64,000 nucleotides of DNA from the NCBI RefSeq assembly GCF_013359815.1, contig NZ_JABMCF010000039.1, positions 310,001 to 374,000 on the forward strand, given 5' to 3'. The notes below the pieces were generated by a model. It saw nothing but the letters and a program-made list of their open reading frames with translations. It did not search any database and had not been told where the DNA came from. Source of the DNA: Curtobacterium flaccumfaciens (lineage in GTDB: Bacteria > Actinomycetota > Actinomycetes > Actinomycetales > Microbacteriaceae). The stretch's first letter is position 1; every line of letters begins with the position of its first letter. The translations under genes and the position numbers were made by a program. Positions 1 to 7,569 of the stretch are shown piece by piece.

Positions 1-953
1 CGGCCGCCGTCGACACCGTGCTCCGCTCGCTGCGGTGGGAGGGCGACCGAGCGGCGCGCGTCCGCGAGTACACGGCCCACCGCTCCGAGGACCTCTGCGG
101 TGCCCCCGTGACCGTCCTCGACGCGCACGGTCTCGACGAGGAGCACGTCCCCGGTGACGAGGTGGTGTTCCCCGGTGGCTACGCCCAGTACGCCCGCGCG
201 CTGGCCGAGGGTCTCGACGTCCGGCTGTCGTCGGTCGTGCGGTCGGTGACCCAGGCCGGTGACTCGGTGACCGTGGGGCTCGCCGACGGCACCACCGTCG
301 TCGCGCCGCAGGTCGTCGTCACCGTGCCGCTCGGGGTGCTGCAGTCCGGCGACGTGGTCTTCGACCCGCCCCTGTCCGCGTCGGTGACCGGAGCGCTCGA
401 CCGGCTCGGGATGGGCACCTACGACAAGGTGTTCCTGCGGTTCCCCACACGGTTCTGGGGCGACTCGTGGGTGGTCCGGCAGCAGGGGTCCGCCGGTGTC
501 GACTGGCACTCCTGGTACGACATGTCCCGGGTGACCGGTGCGCCGGTGCTCGCCGCCCTGGTCGGTGGCGCCGGAGCCCGTCGGCTCGAGACCCTGCCGG
601 ACGCCATGGTCGTCGACGAGGGGGTGGCGGCGCTGCGGAAGATGTTCGGCCCGTCCGTCCCCCAGCCCGAGGCGTTCCGGATCACCCGGTGGGCCGAGGA
701 CCCGTTCTCACGGGGCTCGTACTCGTACCTGCACGTCGGGGCGTCACCCGACGACCACGACCTGCTCGGCACCCCGTCCGGCCGGGTGCAGCTCGCCGGC
801 GAGGCCACCTGGAGCGACGACCCGGCGACCGTGCACGGTGCGCTGCTGTCCGGGCTGCGGGCGGCCGGGCGGTTGCTCGGCACCGAGGTCGAGCCGCTCT
901 CGCTCGCCGACCCGCTGTCCCCGGTGTCGGCCCGTGCGACACTCGCTCCGTGA
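1..953 (+). CDS. Polyamine/monoamine oxidase-like FAD protein, 5' truncated
   Basis: The reading frame is open to the first base, so this is the C-terminal ~317 residues of a flavin amine oxidase. The end carries the family's FAD-binding signature: VQLAGEAT followed by TVHGALLSGLRAAGRLL. The substrate-domain pattern VTVPLGVLQSG ... FDPPL, then MGTYDKVFLRFP ... FW, resembles polyamine oxidase/LSD1-type enzymes more than the second oxidase in this window. By family, such enzymes oxidise secondary or primary amines with release of H2O2. It lies next to agmatine and putrescine genes, so polyamine oxidation is a reasonable inference, but the substrate cannot be read from the sequence. The N-terminal GxGxxG motif lies outside the window. 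Its stop overlaps the next gene's start (GTGA). Confidence 0.8.
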   Translation, partial: AAVDTVLRSLRWEGDRAARVREYTAHRSEDLCGAPVTVLDAHGLDEEHVPGDEVVFPGGYAQYARALAEGLDVRLSSVVRSVTQAGDSVTVGLADGTTVVAPQVVVTVPLGVLQSGDVVFDPPLSASVTGALDRLGMGTYDKVFLRFPTRFWGDSWVVRQQGSAGVDWHSWYDMSRVTGAPVLAALVGGAGARRLETLPDAMVVDEGVAALRKMFGPSVPQPEAFRITRWAEDPFSRGSYSYLHVGASPDDHDLLGTPSGRVQLAGEATWSDDPATVHGALLSGLRAAGRLLGTEVEPLSLADPLSPVSARATLAP

Positions 954-1603
954 CCCCGACGAGGACCCGACCGCGACACGAACACCGGGCACCGGTCGCC
1001 GTCGCGGTCCTGGTGAACCTGGCGTTGAGCCTGTTCCTGCCCGACGAGGTGCTGTTCTTCCCGTCGTGGGTGGTGCCGGTCCTGGGCGTCCTGCTGCTCA
1101 CGCCGCTCGTCGTCTTCAACCCGCGGCGTCTGACGCGCGAGACCACGTGGTCACGGTGGCTGTCGTTCGCCCTGGCGGCCCTGCTCACCGTCGCCAGTCA
1201 GCTCACCGTCATCCGGACCATCACCGAGCTGCTCGGCGGCCACGCGGACGGTGCGGCGGTGCTGCTCACCGCACTGCAGGTCTGGGTGAGCACGATCATC
1301 GTGTTCGGGCTCGTCTACTGGGAGCTCGACCGCGGGGGTCCGGTGGCACGGCGACGCCCCGAACTGTGGGCGACGGCCGAAGCGGACTTCCAGTTCCCCC
1401 AGGAGACCGACCCGAAGACCGCGGACTGGCGGCCGGTCTACCTCGACTACCTCTACGTGGCGATGACGAACATGATGGCGTTCAGCCCGACGGACACGAT
1501 GCCGATGACCGTCCGGGCGAAGATGATCATGGCGTACCAGGCGCTCAGCGGGTTCATCCTGCTGGCGCTGGTCATCTCGCGCGCGGTCAACATCATCAGC
1601 TGA
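950..1603 (+). CDS. DUF1345 family membrane protein
   Basis: 217 residues starting at GTG, which overlaps the preceding TGA in a GTGA arrangement that suggests translational coupling. Several hydrophobic stretches are visible (near residues 14-50, 65-85, 95-120 and the C-terminus). The conserved patch YLDYLYVAMTNMMAFSPTD, followed by MP and MIMAYQALSG, matches the DUF1345 family of predicted inner-membrane proteins. No function is established for that family. Pairing with the amine oxidase suggests co-expression only. Confidence 0.75.
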   Translation: MTPTRTRPRHEHRAPVAVAVLVNLALSLFLPDEVLFFPSWVVPVLGVLLLTPLVVFNPRRLTRETTWSRWLSFALAALLTVASQLTVIRTITELLGGHADGAAVLLTALQVWVSTIIVFGLVYWELDRGGPVARRRPELWATAEADFQFPQETDPKTADWRPVYLDYLYVAMTNMMAFSPTDTMPMTVRAKMIMAYQALSGFILLALVISRAVNIIS

Positions 1604-1613
1604 CCCACCCGAC

Positions 1614-1644
1614 GGGCACCCCGCGCGAGATGCGCGGGGTGCCC
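1614..1644 (+). terminator. Rho-independent-like hairpin after the DUF1345 gene
   Basis: A perfect 13-bp stem (1614-1626 with 1632-1644) encloses a 5-nt loop, starting 11 bases after the stop codon. There is no U-tract, as is common for actinobacterial terminators. It sits between convergent genes and could serve both strands. Confidence 0.7.
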
Positions 1645-1650
1645 TGGGGC

Positions 1651-1761
1651 TCAGCCCTTGCGCCACAGCTCGACCAGGAACCGGGCCACGGTCACGAGCA
1701 AGCTCGCGATCCCCAGCCACGGCACCGGACGGCCGCGACACGGTTCGGTGTCGTTCGACAT
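1651..1761 (-). CDS. Small single-pass membrane protein (36 aa), hypothetical
   Basis: A 36-residue frame begins MSNDTEPCRGR, has a hydrophobic central helix (WLGIASLLVTVARFLVELW) and ends RKG. A good ribosome-binding site (AAGGTGG) lies 6 bases before the ATG. The stop is just beyond the hairpin that terminates the plus-strand operon. The combination of RBS, plausible membrane helix with a basic tail, and position in an otherwise empty gap supports a real small gene. No family is recognised. Confidence 0.45.
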   Translation of the reverse strand: MSNDTEPCRGRPVPWLGIASLLVTVARFLVELWRKG

Positions 1762-1836
1762 CGGACCACCTTCGTGTCAGCGCCGGCGGACACGAGAAGT
1801 GCAGGCCGAGGGATGCAACTCGCTCGACGAGCGCGT

Positions 1837-1842
1837 TACACT
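1837..1842 (+). promoter_or_regulatory. Possible -10 element (TACACT) with adjacent palindrome
   Basis: TACACT fits the actinobacterial sigma-70 -10 pattern. Just upstream at 1821-1833 lies the palindrome CGCTCGACGAGCG, placed where a repressor could act. No convincing -35 hexamer is visible. The element would start a short transcript near 1849 that ends at the hairpin 1904-1937. Confidence 0.35.
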
Positions 1843-1848
1843 GGCTCC

Positions 1849-1940
1849 GAGTTTCAGGCTCGGGACCCAGTTCGTCCCTCGTTCTCCATTCGGAGGACAA
1901 ATCGAAGCCCACCACTGTTGCTGCAGTGGTGGGCTTCTTC
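1849..1940 (+). ncRNA. Candidate short transcript / attenuator ending in a strong hairpin
   Basis: Downstream of the possible -10 is a stretch with no frame worth calling. It contains a small GGGAC/GTCCC hairpin (1862-1878) and a CTCC-ATTC-GGAG hairpin that would hide an SD-like GGAGGA. It ends in a perfect 14-bp stem (1904-1917 with 1924-1937, loop TTGCTG) followed by TTCTCT. This could be a ~90-nt small RNA or an attenuator ahead of the agmatine genes. It matches no RNA family I recognise. Confidence 0.3.
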
Positions 1941-2026
1941 TCTGCCCGGGTCCGCGTCCCGGCGACGACACGGAGCCCGAGAGCAGCATACTGATATTCG
2001 AGAGTCGAAGCCGGGGTCTTGCTTCA

Positions 2027-2044
2027 GTTGACCATATGATCAAC
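2027..2044 (+). promoter_or_regulatory. Operator-like palindrome at the aguB promoter
   Basis: GTTGACCAT-ATGATCAAC is an 18-bp inverted repeat with one mismatch, ending 8 bases before the aguB ATG. It falls between a possible -35 (TTGCTT, 2019-2024) and a weak -10 (AACAAT, 2042-2047), where a bound repressor would block transcription. The TTGATCATATGATCAA-like core resembles GntR-class operators. No GntR gene is present in this window. Confidence 0.5.
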
Positions 2045-2052
2045 AATGGCGC

Positions 2053-3087
2053 ATGGACCTCGTCACCGCACCCTCGCTCCCGTCGCCGCTGCACGCCGAC
2101 ACGGGCGCACCCCGCCGATCGCTCCGCGTCGCCCTCGTCCAGATGCGGTGGCTCCCCGACCCGGACGAGCACCTGGCCCAGCTCGCCGACGGCATCGCGA
2201 CCGCCGCAGCGCACGGAGCCACCGCGGTGTTCCTGCCCGAACTCACGCTGCGCCGCTACCCGGGCGACACCCCTGCGAGCGGGACCCCGAAGGACCTCGC
2301 CGAGTCGCTGCAGGACGGCCCGACCGTCGCCTTCGCCCGTGCCCAGGCGATCGAGCACGGGGTGTTCGTGCACGCCTCGCTGTACGAGCGGCCGGGCGAC
2401 GACGACCAGCCCGACGACCCCCGCGGCTACAACACCGCCGTCCTCGTCGCCCCCGACGGCACCCTGGTCGGCCGGACCCGGAAGACCCACATCCCGATCA
2501 GCGCCGGCTACCACGAGGACACGTACTTCCGCCCGGGGACCGACGACGATGCCTTCCCGGTGTACGAGCCCGCCGGACTCGGCGCGCGCCTCGGGCTGCC
2601 GACCTGCTGGGACGAGTGGTTCCCCGAGGTGGCCCGGTCCTACGGCCTCGCCGGGTCCGAGGTGCTCGTGTACCCGACGGCCATCGGCTCCGAACCGACG
2701 TTCCCCGACTTCGACACCGCGCCGATCTGGCAGCGGGTGATCGTGGCGAACGGCATCACCGCCGGGCAGTTCATGGTCGTGCCGAACCGGTGGGGCGACG
2801 AGGGCGACATCACGTTCTACGGCTCGTCCTTCATCTCGGACCCGTTCGGCCGCGTGCTCGTCGAGGCTCCCCGTGACGCGAGCGTGGTGCTCGTCGCCGA
2901 CCTCGACCTCGACGCCCGGACGGAGCGGCTCCGGCTGTTCCCCTTCTACGTGACCCGGCGCCCCGACCTGTACGCCGGACTCGTCGAACCCGTCGACGAG
3001 GAACGCCACGCGTACGGCGCACGCGACGCGATCGACGCAGCCCTGGCCGTGGAACCGACCACCACCGGGCGCGAGGCGCGCGCATGA
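2053..3087 (+). CDS. aguB: N-carbamoylputrescine amidase (nitrilase superfamily)
   Basis: 344 residues of the carbon-nitrogen hydrolase (nitrilase) fold. The Glu-Lys-Cys triad is visible: Glu63 in FLPELTL, Lys144 in RKTHIP and Cys185 in TCWDEWFPE. The last motif is characteristic of AguB enzymes. By family it hydrolyses N-carbamoylputrescine to putrescine, CO2 and ammonia, the second step of agmatine degradation. The ATG at 2053 has no SD, so a leaderless start is possible. It overlaps aguA by 4 bases (ATGA), so the two steps are coupled. An operator-like palindrome overlaps its promoter. The N-terminus is ~20 residues longer than typical, so a downstream start cannot be excluded. Confidence 0.9.
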   Translation: MDLVTAPSLPSPLHADTGAPRRSLRVALVQMRWLPDPDEHLAQLADGIATAAAHGATAVFLPELTLRRYPGDTPASGTPKDLAESLQDGPTVAFARAQAIEHGVFVHASLYERPGDDDQPDDPRGYNTAVLVAPDGTLVGRTRKTHIPISAGYHEDTYFRPGTDDDAFPVYEPAGLGARLGLPTCWDEWFPEVARSYGLAGSEVLVYPTAIGSEPTFPDFDTAPIWQRVIVANGITAGQFMVVPNRWGDEGDITFYGSSFISDPFGRVLVEAPRDASVVLVADLDLDARTERLRLFPFYVTRRPDLYAGLVEPVDEERHAYGARDAIDAALAVEPTTTGREARA

Positions 3088-4094
3088 CGTGGGTGATGCC
3101 TCCCGAGACGGCTCCGCAGGAACGCACCTGGATGGCGTTCCCGCGCCCCGGCCTGACGCTCGGCGACGACGCGGCGAGCGCCGACGCCGCGCGTCTGGCA
3201 TGGGCGACCACGGCCAACACGATCAGCGAGTACCAGCCGGTGACCGTCGTCGTGGACCCGGTCGCACGGGCAGATGCCGGTCGCCTGCTGTCGGTCGGCG
3301 TGGACGTGCTCGAGGCGCCGCTCGACGACTTCTGGATGCGCGACACCGGGCCGACGTTCGTCGTCGACGACGTGACCGGTGCGCTCGGCGCCGTCGACTG
3401 GGTCTTCAACGGCTGGGGCGCGAACCCGTGGTCGACCTGGACGCGTGACGCCGCGGTCGCCGCCACGGTCGCCGGTGCTGCGGGAGCCAGGCGGATCCCG
3501 TCGCTGCTCGTCAACGAGGGCGGTGCGATCCACGTCGACGGCGCCGGCACCGTGCTCGTGACGGAGACGGTGCAGCTCGACCCGCGACGGAACCCGTACG
3601 CCGACCGGGAACGCGTCGAGCTGGAGCTGGCGCGCACGATCGGCGCCACACGGGTGGTCTGGCTGCCCCGCGGTCTGACGCGCGACTACGACGGCTTCGG
3701 CACCCGGGGGCACGTCGACATGGTGGCGACCTTCGCCGACCCGGGCACGGTCCTGCTGCACGCCCAGCCGGATGCGGGCCACCCGGACCACCTGGTCATG
3801 CCCCAGATCCGGCGAGCGCTCGAGCAGGCGACCGACGCGACGATCATCGAGTTGCCCGCCCCCTCGACGCTGTCGGACGACGGTGGACCGGTGGACTGGA
3901 ACTACGTGAACCACGTCGTGGTGAACGACGCCGTGATCGCCTGCGCGTTCGGCGACCCGGTCGCTGACGACCGCGCCAGGGGCATCCTCGCCGAGGCGTA
4001 CCCGGGCCGACGGGTCCGCTCGATCGACGCGCGACAGGTGTTCGCGCGCGGCGGCGGGCTGCACTGCATCACGCAGCAGCAACCGGTGACCTGA
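3084..4094 (+). CDS. aguA: Agmatine deiminase
   Basis: 336 residues of the peptidyl-arginine deiminase-like family. Visible active-site motifs are WMRDTGPTF (Asp87), NGWG, NEGGAIHVDG, the His210/Asp212 pair in RGHVDM, and the nucleophile Cys328 in GGGLHCITQQQP. The enzyme converts agmatine to N-carbamoylputrescine plus ammonia. It follows aguB with an ATGA overlap, so substrate flows from this product back to the upstream-encoded enzyme. Length is slightly below the usual ~350-370, with no key motif missing. Confidence 0.93.
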   Translation: MTWVMPPETAPQERTWMAFPRPGLTLGDDAASADAARLAWATTANTISEYQPVTVVVDPVARADAGRLLSVGVDVLEAPLDDFWMRDTGPTFVVDDVTGALGAVDWVFNGWGANPWSTWTRDAAVAATVAGAAGARRIPSLLVNEGGAIHVDGAGTVLVTETVQLDPRRNPYADRERVELELARTIGATRVVWLPRGLTRDYDGFGTRGHVDMVATFADPGTVLLHAQPDAGHPDHLVMPQIRRALEQATDATIIELPAPSTLSDDGGPVDWNYVNHVVVNDAVIACAFGDPVADDRARGILAEAYPGRRVRSIDARQVFARGGGLHCITQQQPVT

Positions 4095-4100
4095 ACCACT

Positions 4101-4142
4101 GCCGCGGTGTACAGCGGGTCCCGATCACCTGTACACCGCGGC
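4101..4142 (+). terminator. Hairpin after aguBA
   Basis: A perfect 14-bp inverted repeat (4101-4114 with 4129-4142) with a 14-nt loop starts 7 bases after the aguA stop. The core GGTGTACAG/CTGTACACC could also be an operator for the following permease. Terminator is favoured for position. A TATGGT -10-like hexamer for the permease follows at 4169-4174. Confidence 0.5.
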
Positions 4143-4226
4143 CGGTCCGCCCGCTGCCGACCCGTCGGTATGGTGCTCCGAACTGATCCGGGCGACGCTG
4201 CCCGGCCCCGAAGAGCAGGGAGTCAC

Positions 4227-5639
4227 ATGGCATCACCGATCGCGGTCACCGCGCCGGCAGCACCGGTGCGCGGCGGGTCGCTGAAGCGGAGCCTCGGGCT
4301 CTGGGCGATCGTCGGACTCGGCCTCGGCTACATGACCCCGACGGTCGTGTTCGACACCTTCGGCATCGTCTCCGAGCAGACCGACGGCGCGGTGCCGAGC
4401 GCGTACCTGATCGCACTCGTCATCATGGCGCTCACCGCGATCAGCTACGGGAAGATGGTGCGCGTCTACCCCGCCGCCGGTTCCGCGTACACGTACGTCC
4501 GGGAGTCGATGCACCCGAACCTCGGCTTCATGGTGGGCTGGGCGTCACTGCTCGACTACCTGCTGCTGCCGATGGTGAACGCCCTGATCACCCGGCTCTA
4601 CCTGGAGCAGGTGTTCCCCGGGCTGCCGCCGTGGGTGACCGTCGTCGTCTACTCGGTCTTCGTGACGACGGTGATCTGCCTGTCGATGCGCGGCACGTCG
4701 AACCTGAACATGGTGCTGCTCATCGGCGCGGTCCTGGCGATGATCGCGTTCGTGGTCTTCACCGTCATCGAGCTCACCCACGGTGCTGGTGCGGGCACGA
4801 TCGTCAGCGCCGAACCCTTCGTGCACGACGGTGTGACGATGTCGGCCCTGCTGACCGGGGCGACGGTGGTGTGCTTCTCGTTCATCGGCTTCGACGCCGT
4901 GACGATGTACACGGAAGAGGCGAAGTCGATCCGCATCATGCCGAAGGCGATCATGCTGACCGTCCTGCTCGGCGGCGCGATCTTCCTGGTCTCCGCCTAC
5001 TTCGCCCAGCTCCGCTTCCCCACCAACGCACCGTTCGGCGAGTTCACCGACGACCCGCTCCCCCAGATCGGCCTGCTCGTCGGCGGTCCGGTGTTCCAGG
5101 CGGTCCTCGTGTCGGCCGGGTTCGTCGCCGCGCTCGCCTCGGGGCTCGCGTCGCACGCCAGCGTCGCCCGCATGCTCATGGTGATGGGCCGGAACAACGT
5201 GCTGCCGAAGCGGGTCTTCGGCTACGTGCACCCCCGCACGCACACCCCGGTGTTCAACGTCGTCTTCGTCGGCGCGGTCACCCTGCTGGCGATGAGCTTC
5301 TCGCTCGACACGATCGCGGCCTACATCAACTTCGGCGCGCTCATCGCGTTCACCTTCGTCAACGCCACCGTGATCGTGCACTTCGCGATCCGGAACGGAC
5401 GTCGTCACACGGCGGGCGACCGCTGGCGCTACATCGTGCTGCCGGGGGTCGCGATGCTCCTGACCGGGGTGCTCTGGTCGCAGCTCCATGCCGACGCCCT
5501 GATCGCAGGAGGAGTGTGGGCGGCGATCGGGTTCGTCTACCTGCTCGTCATCACGAAGGGCTTCCGTGTCGCACCGAAGGGCTTCGACGAGAACCAGCCC
5601 GTCACCGGTGTGAACAAGCAGCTGACCGACCAGGCCTGA
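4227..5639 (+). CDS. APC-superfamily amino acid/polyamine permease
   Basis: About 470 residues with roughly 12 hydrophobic segments. The first segment carries the APC signature GLWAIVGLGLGYMTPTVVFDTFG, and later ones include SFIGFDAVTMYTEEAKS. The ATG at 4227 is preceded by AGCAGGGAG. A frame extending upstream to 4107 crosses the terminator hairpin and was not used. By family it is a cation-symport or exchange transporter for amino acids or amines. Its place between aguBA and an aldehyde dehydrogenase suggests agmatine, putrescine or GABA as substrate, which is inference. The polar C-terminal tail ends ENQPVTGVNKQLTDQA. Confidence 0.85.
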   Translation: MASPIAVTAPAAPVRGGSLKRSLGLWAIVGLGLGYMTPTVVFDTFGIVSEQTDGAVPSAYLIALVIMALTAISYGKMVRVYPAAGSAYTYVRESMHPNLGFMVGWASLLDYLLLPMVNALITRLYLEQVFPGLPPWVTVVVYSVFVTTVICLSMRGTSNLNMVLLIGAVLAMIAFVVFTVIELTHGAGAGTIVSAEPFVHDGVTMSALLTGATVVCFSFIGFDAVTMYTEEAKSIRIMPKAIMLTVLLGGAIFLVSAYFAQLRFPTNAPFGEFTDDPLPQIGLLVGGPVFQAVLVSAGFVAALASGLASHASVARMLMVMGRNNVLPKRVFGYVHPRTHTPVFNVVFVGAVTLLAMSFSLDTIAAYINFGALIAFTFVNATVIVHFAIRNGRRHTAGDRWRYIVLPGVAMLLTGVLWSQLHADALIAGGVWAAIGFVYLLVITKGFRVAPKGFDENQPVTGVNKQLTDQA

Positions 5640-5661
5640 CCGGCCACCACGAGAGGACGCC

Positions 5662-7026
5662 ATGTACGCCGTCACCGACCCCACCACGGGCACGACCCTC
5701 GAGACCTACCCGACCATCACGGACGCCGAGCTGCGCGACGCCGTCGCAGCCGCCGACCGCACGCACACCGAGTGGTCACGGACGACGACGGTCGCCGACC
5801 GCGCAGCCCTGCTCCACCGGGTCGCGGACCTGTACCGGGAGCGGCACGCCGAGCTCGCCGCCACGATCGTGCGCGAGATGGCGAAGCCGATCGACCAGGC
5901 CGAGGGCGAGGTCGACTTCTGCGCCGACATCCACGACTACTACGCGGACCACGCCGAGGCGTTCCTGGCGGACCAGCCGATCACCCTGGCGGACGGGTCC
6001 GAGGGGTCGGCGTTCATCCGCAAGGCCTCCATCGGTGTCGTGCTCGGCATCATGCCCTGGAACTTCCCCGCCTACCAGATCGCCCGGTTCGCCGGACCGA
6101 ACCTGGTCATCGGCAACACCGTCCTGCTGAAGCACGCGCCGCAGTGCCCGGAGTCCGCCCTGGCCATCGAGCGGATCTTCCACGACGCCGGCTTCCCGGC
6201 CGGGGCCTACACGAACGTGTTCGCGACGAACGACCAGGTCGCCGACGTCATCGCCGACCCGCGCGTGCAGGGCGTCTCGCTCACCGGTTCGGCGCGCGCC
6301 GGTGCCGCGGTCGCCGAGATCGCCGGCCGGAACCTGACGAAGGTGGTGCTCGAACTCGGCGGCTCGGACCCCTTCATCGTGCTGTCCACCGACGACCTGG
6401 ACGCCGTCGTCGAGTCCGCCGTCACCACCCGGCTCGAGGGCAACGGCCAGGTCTGCAACGCCCCGAAGCGGTTCCTGGTGGTCGACGGCCTGTACGACGA
6501 CTTCCTGGCGAAGTTCACCGCGGCGATGTCGGCGGTCGAACCGACCGATCCGAGCGTGCCCGGTGCCGAACTCGGCCCGTTGTCGTCACCGGCCGCGGCC
6601 GACCGGCTGCAGGAGCAGCTCGCTGCCGCCGTCGAGCAGGGTGCGACCGTCGTCACGGGCGGCGACCGCCAGGGCAACGCCTTCCTGCCGACGATCATGA
6701 CCGACGTCACGCCGGACAACGACGCCTACCGCGAGGAGTTCTTCGGCCCCGTCGCCGCCGTGTACCGCGTCGCCGACGAGGACGCGGCGATCGCCCTGGC
6801 GAACGACACCCCGTACGGCCTCGGTTCGTACCTGTTCACCACCGACGCCGACCAGGCACTCCGGGTCGCCGACCGGATCGAGGCCGGCATGGTCTACGTG
6901 AACATCGTCGGCGCGGACAGCCCGGAGCTGCCGTTCGGTGGCGTCAAGGGCAGCGGCTTCGGCCGCGAGCTCGGCCCCCTGGGGGCCGACGAGTTCGTGA
7001 ACAAGAAGCTGATCCGCATCGGCTGA
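5662..7026 (+). CDS. NAD(P)-dependent aldehyde dehydrogenase (SSADH / aminobutanal DH-like)
   Basis: 454 residues of the ALDH superfamily, in the short class that includes E. coli Sad/YneI. The active site is complete: Asn134 in MPWNFPAYQ, Glu231 in LELGGSDP and Cys265 in GNGQVCNAPKRF. The cofactor-binding lysine sits in VLLKHAP. Family members oxidise succinate semialdehyde or related short aldehydes. Because a separate gabD lies at 8937-10496, this copy may oxidise 4-aminobutanal to GABA, the step otherwise missing from the pathway here. That assignment is inference. The gap after the permease is only 22 bases and contains GAGAGGACG before the ATG, so the two are probably co-transcribed. 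Confidence 0.85.
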   Translation: MYAVTDPTTGTTLETYPTITDAELRDAVAAADRTHTEWSRTTTVADRAALLHRVADLYRERHAELAATIVREMAKPIDQAEGEVDFCADIHDYYADHAEAFLADQPITLADGSEGSAFIRKASIGVVLGIMPWNFPAYQIARFAGPNLVIGNTVLLKHAPQCPESALAIERIFHDAGFPAGAYTNVFATNDQVADVIADPRVQGVSLTGSARAGAAVAEIAGRNLTKVVLELGGSDPFIVLSTDDLDAVVESAVTTRLEGNGQVCNAPKRFLVVDGLYDDFLAKFTAAMSAVEPTDPSVPGAELGPLSSPAAADRLQEQLAAAVEQGATVVTGGDRQGNAFLPTIMTDVTPDNDAYREEFFGPVAAVYRVADEDAAIALANDTPYGLGSYLFTTDADQALRVADRIEAGMVYVNIVGADSPELPFGGVKGSGFGRELGPLGADEFVNKKLIRIG

Positions 7027-7350
7027 CCGGCGCGGAGACGCCGGTGTCTGCGCCAGACGCCGCCGAATCCGCCGGCGGCTCGCTGACGTGACGGCGTCCG
7101 ATCAAGACGCCGGTGTGTTGCAGCGGGCCCACGACGGACGGGAGGCGCGGTGCCAGCTGGCACCGCGCCTCCCGTCCGTCCGTCGGTCGCCGCTCCCACG
7201 TCGCCACCGGAAGACGCCGTCGTCACGCTTCGACGCCGCGGAATGCGCGAGACGCCGGCGGATCCGGCGGCGTCTCGCCGACGTGGAGGCGTCGAGCGAA
7301 CACGCCGGCGTCTCACGCCGCCGCGCCGCCGCGCCGCCGTGCGGTCGCCG
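7027..7350. repeat. Gene-free gap packed with GC-rich palindromes and short repeats
   Basis: This ~320-base gap between converging genes has no credible gene. It contains a perfect 48-base palindrome with no loop (two 24-base halves, 7133-7156 and 7157-7180) and a near-perfect palindrome around GGATCC (7247-7278). Many copies of short GACGCCG/CGGCGTC words are also present. A 17-base word CCGGAAGACGCCGTCGT (7207-7223) recurs exactly at 24979-24995. The palindromes could terminate transcription from both sides. Confidence 0.75.
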
Positions 7351-7509
7351 CTACTGCTGCGGGTCGGCGGGCTCGCCGCCGGAGTCCGTGTCGCTGTCCT
7401 GCTGCGGGTCCTCCGTCGCGTCGCCCGTGGGCGACCCGTCCGGCAGGTCCTCGGTGTACTGCTCCTGGTCCTTGGTGGGGTCGCTGGACCCGTTCGCTGC
7501 GTCACTCAT
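7351..7509 (-). CDS. Small acidic, probably disordered protein (52 aa)
   Basis: 52 residues starting MSDAANGSSD, rich in Asp, Glu, Ser, Gly, Pro and Gln, with no hydrophobic segment. It looks intrinsically disordered. The frame continues upstream to 7548, but the ATG at 7509 gives the more natural start. No clear SD is seen and no family is recognised. It lies downstream of the amine-oxidase operon on the same strand. It is listed because the composition is unlike a random GC-rich shadow frame, but a non-coding interpretation remains possible. Confidence 0.4.
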   Translation of the reverse strand: MSDAANGSSDPTKDQEQYTEDLPDGSPTGDATEDPQQDSDTDSGGEPADPQQ

Positions 7510-7569
7510 GGCCCGGACGGTACGCGCGAGCGCCTGAGCACAGCACACAGCAGTGACTGTTCGAGGTGG

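Noticed and set aside
1141..1155. ACCACGTGGT in the DUF1345 gene considered as a parS site
   Set aside because: Outside the central CCACGTGG the flanks do not match parS, and the site is inside coding sequence.
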